Positions 7,515 through 10,979 of a DNA stretch of 10,979 nucleotides are shown here, piece by piece; the first letter of the stretch is position 1; every line of letters begins with the position of its first letter. The stretch lies in contig JAHEMB010000056.1 in NCBI GenBank assembly GCA_024643915.1, positions 1-10,979 on the forward strand. The letters run 5' to 3'. Both the position numbers and the translations under genes were made by a program. The notes beneath the pieces are model-generated. The model worked only from the letters and a program-made list of their open reading frames with translations, ran no database searches and was not told where the DNA came from. The stretch is from Rhodothermaceae bacterium (GTDB taxonomy: Bacteria > Bacteroidota > Rhodothermia > Rhodothermales > JAHEMB01).

Positions 7515-7579
7515 CAATGAGCAGTTAACAATGATCAATTCAGAATCATTGTTCATTCCTCATTGCTAATCGCTAATTG
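7515..7579. repeat. Hairpin-forming inverted heptamer arms between the two permease genes
   Basis: The left arm on the + strand (7515-7542) is four heptamers of the CAATGAK type. The right arm read on the - strand (7579 down to 7545) is five heptamers of the same type (CAATTAG, CGATTAG and so on). The inner parts, 7515-7535 and 7545-7565, are complementary at 18 of 21 positions around a 9-nt loop. The element fills nearly the whole 76-bp gap, from four bases after the first permease stop to seven bases before the second permease ATG. It lacks a T-tract, so it is not an obvious terminator; it could modulate the ratio of the two products if they are co-transcribed. Confidence 0.75.
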
Positions 7580-7586
7580 ACAAACA

Positions 7587-10256
7587 ATGTCCACCTTCGA
7601 TCTGGAAAAAGCCATCAGCGTGTGGCGGCGGAGCTTCGAGCACCGTCGGGCGCTGTCGTCGGATGATTTGGAGGAGTTGGAGCGGCACCTGCGCGACCAC
7701 GTCGCCTGGCTGGAAGCGCGAGGGACACCGTTGCGCGAGGCGTTCGAGCAGGCCGCGCGGCAAGTGGGCGAGCAGGGCGCGACGGAGGCGGAGTACCGCA
7801 AGGTTTACTGGGAAAAAGCCCGCCGCCAGGGCACGTTAACGAGCACTTTCACGAGAGAACTGGCCATGCTGAAAAACTACGTCAAGATCGCCCTGCGCAA
7901 CGTAGCGCGGCATCCCGGGTACTCATTCATTAACGTATTCGGCCTCGCCCTCGGCATGGCGGCCTGCCTGCTGATATTGCTCTTCGTGCAGGACGAACTG
8001 AGCTACGACCGCTTCCACGCCAACGCCGAGCGCATCCACCGCGTGGTGCCTGGGCCGAAGGCAGACGGCCAGCCGAGCAACGCCAACGGCGCCTTCTCCT
8101 GGGCGCCCACGCTGAAGGAGGACTTTTCCGAGATCGAGCACGCCGTGCGCTTCCGCAAGATGGGCTGGGGAGAGAAGCGCGTGGTGGCGCGCGGCGACCA
8201 GCGTTTTGCCGAGGAGCATTTCTTTTTCGCCGACTCGACCGTCTTCGACGTCTTCACCTTCCCCTTCGTCGCGGGCGACCCGGCAGGGGCGCTCGATGAG
8301 CCGAACACGCTCGTCCTTACCGAGACGATGGCCGCGAAGTATTTCGGCAAGGAGGCCCCGCTCGGGCAGGTGCTTCAGATCGATGCCTACAATGACGGTC
8401 AGTTCAACGATTACAGGGTGACGGGCGTGCTGGCGGACGTGCCGGCGAACTCGCACCTTCAGTTCGACCTGTTGGCGTCGTTCTCCAGCCAGACGGGCCA
8501 GACGGAGGGCTGGGGCTTCGACCCCGTCTTCACCTACATCCTCCTCCACAAGGGCGCCGACGCGGCGGCCGTCGATGCGCGCCTGCCGGCTTTCATGGAG
8601 CGACACGCGCCCGACCGCTGGTACGGCCTCCACCTCCAACCCCTCACCGACGTCCGCCTCCGCTCGGATGTGAGGGCCGAGTTGCAGCCCGGCGGGGACA
8701 TCGCCTACGTCTATCTTTTCTCGGCCATCGCCGTTTTCGTTCTGCTCCTGGCTTGCATCAACTTCATGAACCTGGCGACGGCGCGCTCGGCGGGGCGGGC
8801 CAAAGAGGTGGGGGTGCGCAAGGTGCTGGGAGCCGCGCGTGGCCAGCTCCTCCGGCAGTTTCTCGGCGAGGCCGTGTTGCTGAGCCTGGGCGCCGCTGCG
8901 CTTGCCCTCGCCCTGGCGGCGCTGCTGCTGCCCCTCCTCAACGCCGTGGCCGACAAGTCGATGGGCCTGGGCGACCTCGGGGTGCTGCCGCTCCTTAGTG
9001 GGGTGCTCGGGCTGGCTCTCCTCGTGGGCCTTCTGTCGGGCAGCTACCCGGCGTTCTTCCTCTCGGCGTTTCGACCGGCCGGCGTGCTGAAGGGCACTGG
9101 GGGCGAAGCCGGCAGCGGGGCGGCGCGTCTGCGGCGGGGGCTCGTCGTCTTCCAGTTCGCCGTGACCATCGTGCTGCTGGCCTGCACGGCTGTCGTCTAC
9201 CAGCAGATGGACTTCGTGCGCAGCAAGAACCTCGGCTTCAGCCGGGACCAGGTGGTGGTGCTACCGCTCAACGACGAGATCCGCCAGCGCTACGACGCCT
9301 TCCGCAGCGCCCTCCGCGAAGGCCCCGGCGTTTTCGAAGCGACGGCGACCGAGCAGGTGCCGGGTCGCGCGGGCAACGGCGGCGGTTATCTTATCGAGGG
9401 ACTGGACGAAGAGGACGGCTTCACCCGGCTGTTTGTGAATGAGACGTTCGCCGAGACGTACGGGATAGAGATGGCGGCGGGCCGCAGCTTCTCCACCACG
9501 CGCCCAACCGATGCGCAGCAGGCCTACGTCGTCAATGAGGCGTTCGTGCGGGAGATGGGGTGGGCCTCACCCGAGGAGGCAATCGGTAAGCAGATGCAAC
9601 TCTTGGGCTGGGACGAGCGCGCCGCGGGCCATATCATCGGTGTGGCGAAGGACTTCCACCTTTTCTCGTTCCGCAACGGTGTGCCCTCGACCGTGCTCAA
9701 CGTGATGCCGCTGCCGTATCTGAACTTCTTCTCCGTCCGCTTGAACCCGGCCGAGGCCCGCGCCGCCCTCACTCATCTCGAACAAACCTGGGCCGCCTTC
9801 GCCCCCTCCTACCCCTTCGATTTCTACTTCATCGACGACGACTTCGCGAAGCTACACGAAGCCGACGCGCGGCTGGGGCAGGTCTTCCAGTCCTTCGCGT
9901 TCCTCGCCCTTCTCGTAGCGTGCCTCGGCCTCTTCGGGCTGGCGGCGTTCACGGCGGAGCGGCGCACCAAAGAGATCGGCATCCGCAAGGTGCTCGGCGC
10001 GAGCGTGCCGGGCGTAGTGGCGCTCCTCTCGAAGGAGTTCGCAAACCTCGTCATCGTCGCCTTCGTCGTGGCCGTGCCGGTGGCCTATTACGCGATGAGT
10101 CGCTGGCTGGAGAACTTCGCCTTCCGCGTCGAGCTGTCGTGGTCCCTGTTTCTCCTCGCCGGGCTGGCCGCGCTTCTTATCGCCCTCCTCACCGTCAGCT
10201 ACCAGGCCATCCGCGCCGCTCTCGCCGACCCGGTGGACGCGCTACGGTACGAATAG
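7587..10256 (+). CDS. FtsX/MacB-type orphan ABC permease with N-terminal helical prefix domain (copy 2)
   Basis: This 889-residue protein is a clear paralog of the gene before it, with the same domain order. The prefix (1-93) is roughly 70% identical to copy 1 by eye (DLEKAI, WRRSFEHRR, DDLEELERHLRD, EYRKVYW). TM1 (about 111-133) follows, then a periplasmic domain (about 140-372), the first FtsX core (TMs near 374-394, 428-452, 465-490; AKEVGVRKVLGA 405-416), TM5 (about 517-539), a second periplasmic domain (about 545-755), and the second FtsX core (TMs near 768-788, 818-836, 850-872; KEIGIRKVLGA 795-805). The C-terminus, from SYQAIRAALADPV to ALRYE, is almost identical to copy 1, while the periplasmic parts differ strongly. 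It starts 76 bp after copy 1 on the same strand and has no Shine-Dalgarno, with ACAAACA before the ATG. The two may act as a heteromeric pair or have different ligands. The ATPase partner is not in the window. Confidence 0.92.
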   Translation: MSTFDLEKAISVWRRSFEHRRALSSDDLEELERHLRDHVAWLEARGTPLREAFEQAARQVGEQGATEAEYRKVYWEKARRQGTLTSTFTRELAMLKNYVKIALRNVARHPGYSFINVFGLALGMAACLLILLFVQDELSYDRFHANAERIHRVVPGPKADGQPSNANGAFSWAPTLKEDFSEIEHAVRFRKMGWGEKRVVARGDQRFAEEHFFFADSTVFDVFTFPFVAGDPAGALDEPNTLVLTETMAAKYFGKEAPLGQVLQIDAYNDGQFNDYRVTGVLADVPANSHLQFDLLASFSSQTGQTEGWGFDPVFTYILLHKGADAAAVDARLPAFMERHAPDRWYGLHLQPLTDVRLRSDVRAELQPGGDIAYVYLFSAIAVFVLLLACINFMNLATARSAGRAKEVGVRKVLGAARGQLLRQFLGEAVLLSLGAAALALALAALLLPLLNAVADKSMGLGDLGVLPLLSGVLGLALLVGLLSGSYPAFFLSAFRPAGVLKGTGGEAGSGAARLRRGLVVFQFAVTIVLLACTAVVYQQMDFVRSKNLGFSRDQVVVLPLNDEIRQRYDAFRSALREGPGVFEATATEQVPGRAGNGGGYLIEGLDEEDGFTRLFVNETFAETYGIEMAAGRSFSTTRPTDAQQAYVVNEAFVREMGWASPEEAIGKQMQLLGWDERAAGHIIGVAKDFHLFSFRNGVPSTVLNVMPLPYLNFFSVRLNPAEARAALTHLEQTWAAFAPSYPFDFYFIDDDFAKLHEADARLGQVFQSFAFLALLVACLGLFGLAAFTAERRTKEIGIRKVLGASVPGVVALLSKEFANLVIVAFVVAVPVAYYAMSRWLENFAFRVELSWSLFLLAGLAALLIALLTVSYQAIRAALADPVDALRYE

Positions 10257-10263
10257 GAATGGA

Positions 10264-10320
10264 TAGAAGGGACGAGTGGACGAGTGGAAGAAAAGAATGC
10301 GTTCTGGGCTCCCCTCTCGT
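10264..10320. repeat. Octamer tandem array (ACGAGTGG) with a short inverted partner
   Basis: ACGAGTGG is repeated perfectly at 10272-10279 and 10280-10287, with a weak unit before it (10264-10271). A single inverted near-copy, ACGAGAGG on the - strand, lies at 10320-10313, directly next to the stop codon of the small membrane-protein gene. The unit differs by one base from ACGTGTGG in the element at 4167-4259. The gap between the convergent genes (10257-10320) contains nothing else recognisable and no clear terminator hairpin. Confidence 0.6.
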
Positions 10321-10644
10321 TTAGGCCACCATCGGCTTCTGGGCCTCGGCGACCATGGAGAGGACCCAGATGAGTGCCCAGAGGCCGGCCCACAGCCAGG
10401 CGCCGCCGACGAGCAGGGCCGTCACGTTGAGGCCGTACAGGAGGTGGTAGAACCAGGGCGGCGCTTCTGCCATCGTTTTGGTGCGGACGAGGGGACGCCG
10501 CACCGTGAGGGCGCCGAGCTTGAGCAGCAGCATGCACGGCGTGTAGATCCAGACGACCCACATCGCCCATTCCTGCCCCGCCGCCGCCAGAACGATGACG
10601 ACGGTCACGGCTACGTCGAGGAGCACGTTCTTCAACCACTTCAT
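10321..10644 (-). CDS. Small multi-pass membrane protein of unknown function
   Basis: The 107-residue product is strongly hydrophobic. Likely membrane segments are about residues 4-22, 26-46, 66-81 and 82-99, with a basic/polar loop (about 47-64, VRRPLVRTKTMAEAPP) between the second and third. Tryptophans cluster near segment ends (WAMWVVW, WLWAGLWALIW), as is common at membrane interfaces. I recognise no family motif. The ATG at 10644 is the first in frame, follows MKWLKN-type membrane-protein logic with positive residues before TM1, and lacks a Shine-Dalgarno. The gene is convergent with the second permease 64 bp away and has its own upstream region (10645-10723) in which I see no firm promoter. 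It is probably a real gene, because the hydrophobic pattern is coherent over the full length and the competing frames do not give a better protein. Confidence 0.75.
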   Translation of the reverse strand: MKWLKNVLLDVAVTVVIVLAAAGQEWAMWVVWIYTPCMLLLKLGALTVRRPLVRTKTMAEAPPWFYHLLYGLNVTALLVGGAWLWAGLWALIWVLSMVAEAQKPMVA

Positions 10645-10723
10645 CGCTGATGCCTGCTGATTAGAGCGTGATGCTTTAGTACTGAATATCGGCAGGGGCG
10701 GAACGGGCTAAAGGCGTTCGCAG

Positions 10724-10823
10724 AAGCTCCAAATCCCAAACTTCAAAGGGTGCTTCGAGAGCCTTTCGGATTTACCTCGTCAGTCGGGCTGCGCCCTCGT
10801 GTCGGATTTCGGATTTGGAGCTT
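10724..10823. repeat. 100-bp MITE-like element with 13-bp perfect terminal inverted repeats
   Basis: AAGCTCCAAATCC at 10724-10736 is the exact reverse complement of 10811-10823. Both ends are heptamer arrays: TCCAAAT, CCCAAAC and TTCAAAG on the left (10728-10748), and a perfect CGGATTT duplication (10803-10809, 10810-10816) on the right. A further CGGATTT occurs inside at 10767-10773. A small GGGC-TGC-GCCC stem lies at 10786-10796. There is no open reading frame and no obvious flanking target-site duplication. The element ends four bases from the tandem stop codons of the leftward gene at the window edge, so it lies in that gene's 3' region. It could be a mobile miniature element or a transcription-end structure. 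Confidence 0.7.
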
Positions 10824-10830
10824 GTACTCA

Positions 10831-10979
10831 TCAGGGTATGAGGTTCAGCAGGTCGCGGTAGAGGGCCTCAGCGAGGCGTTCAGCGAGGCGATCGGCGAGA
10901 TCGTCCTCGATCTCCCGCTCGGCCTCAGCCAACTCCTCTTCGTCGAAGAGGGCGAGGTCCTGGCGGCGCAGGTCGAGCG
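10831..10979 (-). CDS. C-terminal 48 residues of an unrecognised acidic helical protein (partial)
   Basis: The minus frame is open from the window edge to a TGA at 10833-10831, followed directly by a second TGA (10830-10828). The visible tail begins LDLRRQDLALFDEEELAEAE and continues as a charged, amphipathic helix with repeated ADRLAERLAE spacing, ending YRDLLNLIP. The helical, leucine-rich spacing and double stop favour a real coding end over a chance frame. No motif allows a family call: the tail helix loosely recalls periplasmic assembly proteins such as LptE, but that is not supported by any signature. The gene's start lies beyond the window. Confidence 0.6.
   Translation of the reverse strand, partial: LDLRRQDLALFDEEELAEAEREIEDDLADRLAERLAEALYRDLLNLIP

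Noticed and set aside
4832..10256. ABC transporter ATPase that would complete the permease system
   Set aside because: No Walker A, ABC signature or Walker B sequence was seen in any plausible gene in the window.
10257..10320. Bidirectional terminator between the second permease and the small membrane gene
   Set aside because: Only short, mismatched inverted words are present, and no stem with a T-run was found on either strand.
10701..10719. GAACG/CGTTC inverted pair upstream of the small membrane gene
   Set aside because: Five base pairs around a 9-nt loop is within chance, with no extension or family link.

Overview
The window is a stretch of GC-rich bacterial chromosome. It carries six genes that can be read with some confidence and two genes cut by its edges. 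Start codons lack Shine-Dalgarno sequences (for example, uppP, rqcH and the second permease are preceded only by A/T-rich bases). Together with the MacB/FtsX-type 'orphan' permeases and the GC richness, this suggests a GC-rich Bacteroidota relative such as the Rhodothermales (Salinibacter/Rhodothermus side). That placement is inference: no rRNA or marker gene is present.

Layout. 1-1509 (+): the 3' part of a PAS-PAS-SpoIIE/RsbU-type PP2C phosphatase. 1526-2371 (-): undecaprenyl-diphosphatase UppP, convergent with the phosphatase. 2511-4166 (-): an RqcH/NFACT ribosome-rescue protein. 4376-4714 (+): a PadR-family repressor, divergent from rqcH, with a pair of TATA-N9-TATA direct repeats as a likely operator/promoter. 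4832-7510 and 7587-10256 (+): two tandem, paralogous FtsX/MacB-type permeases of about 890 residues. Each has a helical PadR-associated prefix domain, and no ATPase is visible. 10321-10644 (-): a small multi-pass membrane protein of unknown function. 10831-10979 (-): the last 48 codons of an unrecognised acidic, helical protein.

How the genes work together. padR and the two permeases form one probable regulon. The PadR repressor would control itself and the permeases from the operator at 4307-4347, and the helical prefixes of the permeases may signal back to PadR-type regulators. This resembles the 'duplicated orphan permease' plus PadR arrangement known from Acidobacteria. The phosphatase, UppP and RqcH are housekeeping or signalling genes without a visible link to it.

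The most unusual signal is outside the genes. Every intergenic gap longer than 20 bp carries short, degenerate tandem arrays with a 7-nt or 8-nt period. At most loci they are arranged as two inverted arms around a short core. They occur upstream of uppP, downstream and upstream of rqcH, between padR and the first permease, between the permeases, downstream of the second permease, and around 10724-10823, where they form a 100-bp element with 13-bp perfect terminal inverted repeats. Six perfect 7- or 8-nt tandem duplications occur in about 0.8 kb of non-coding DNA, where chance would predict well under one. The units fall into related families (GGRTTKC-like heptamers, a CAATKAG heptamer and ACGWRTGR-like octamers). 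This is the best candidate here for an undescribed repeat system.
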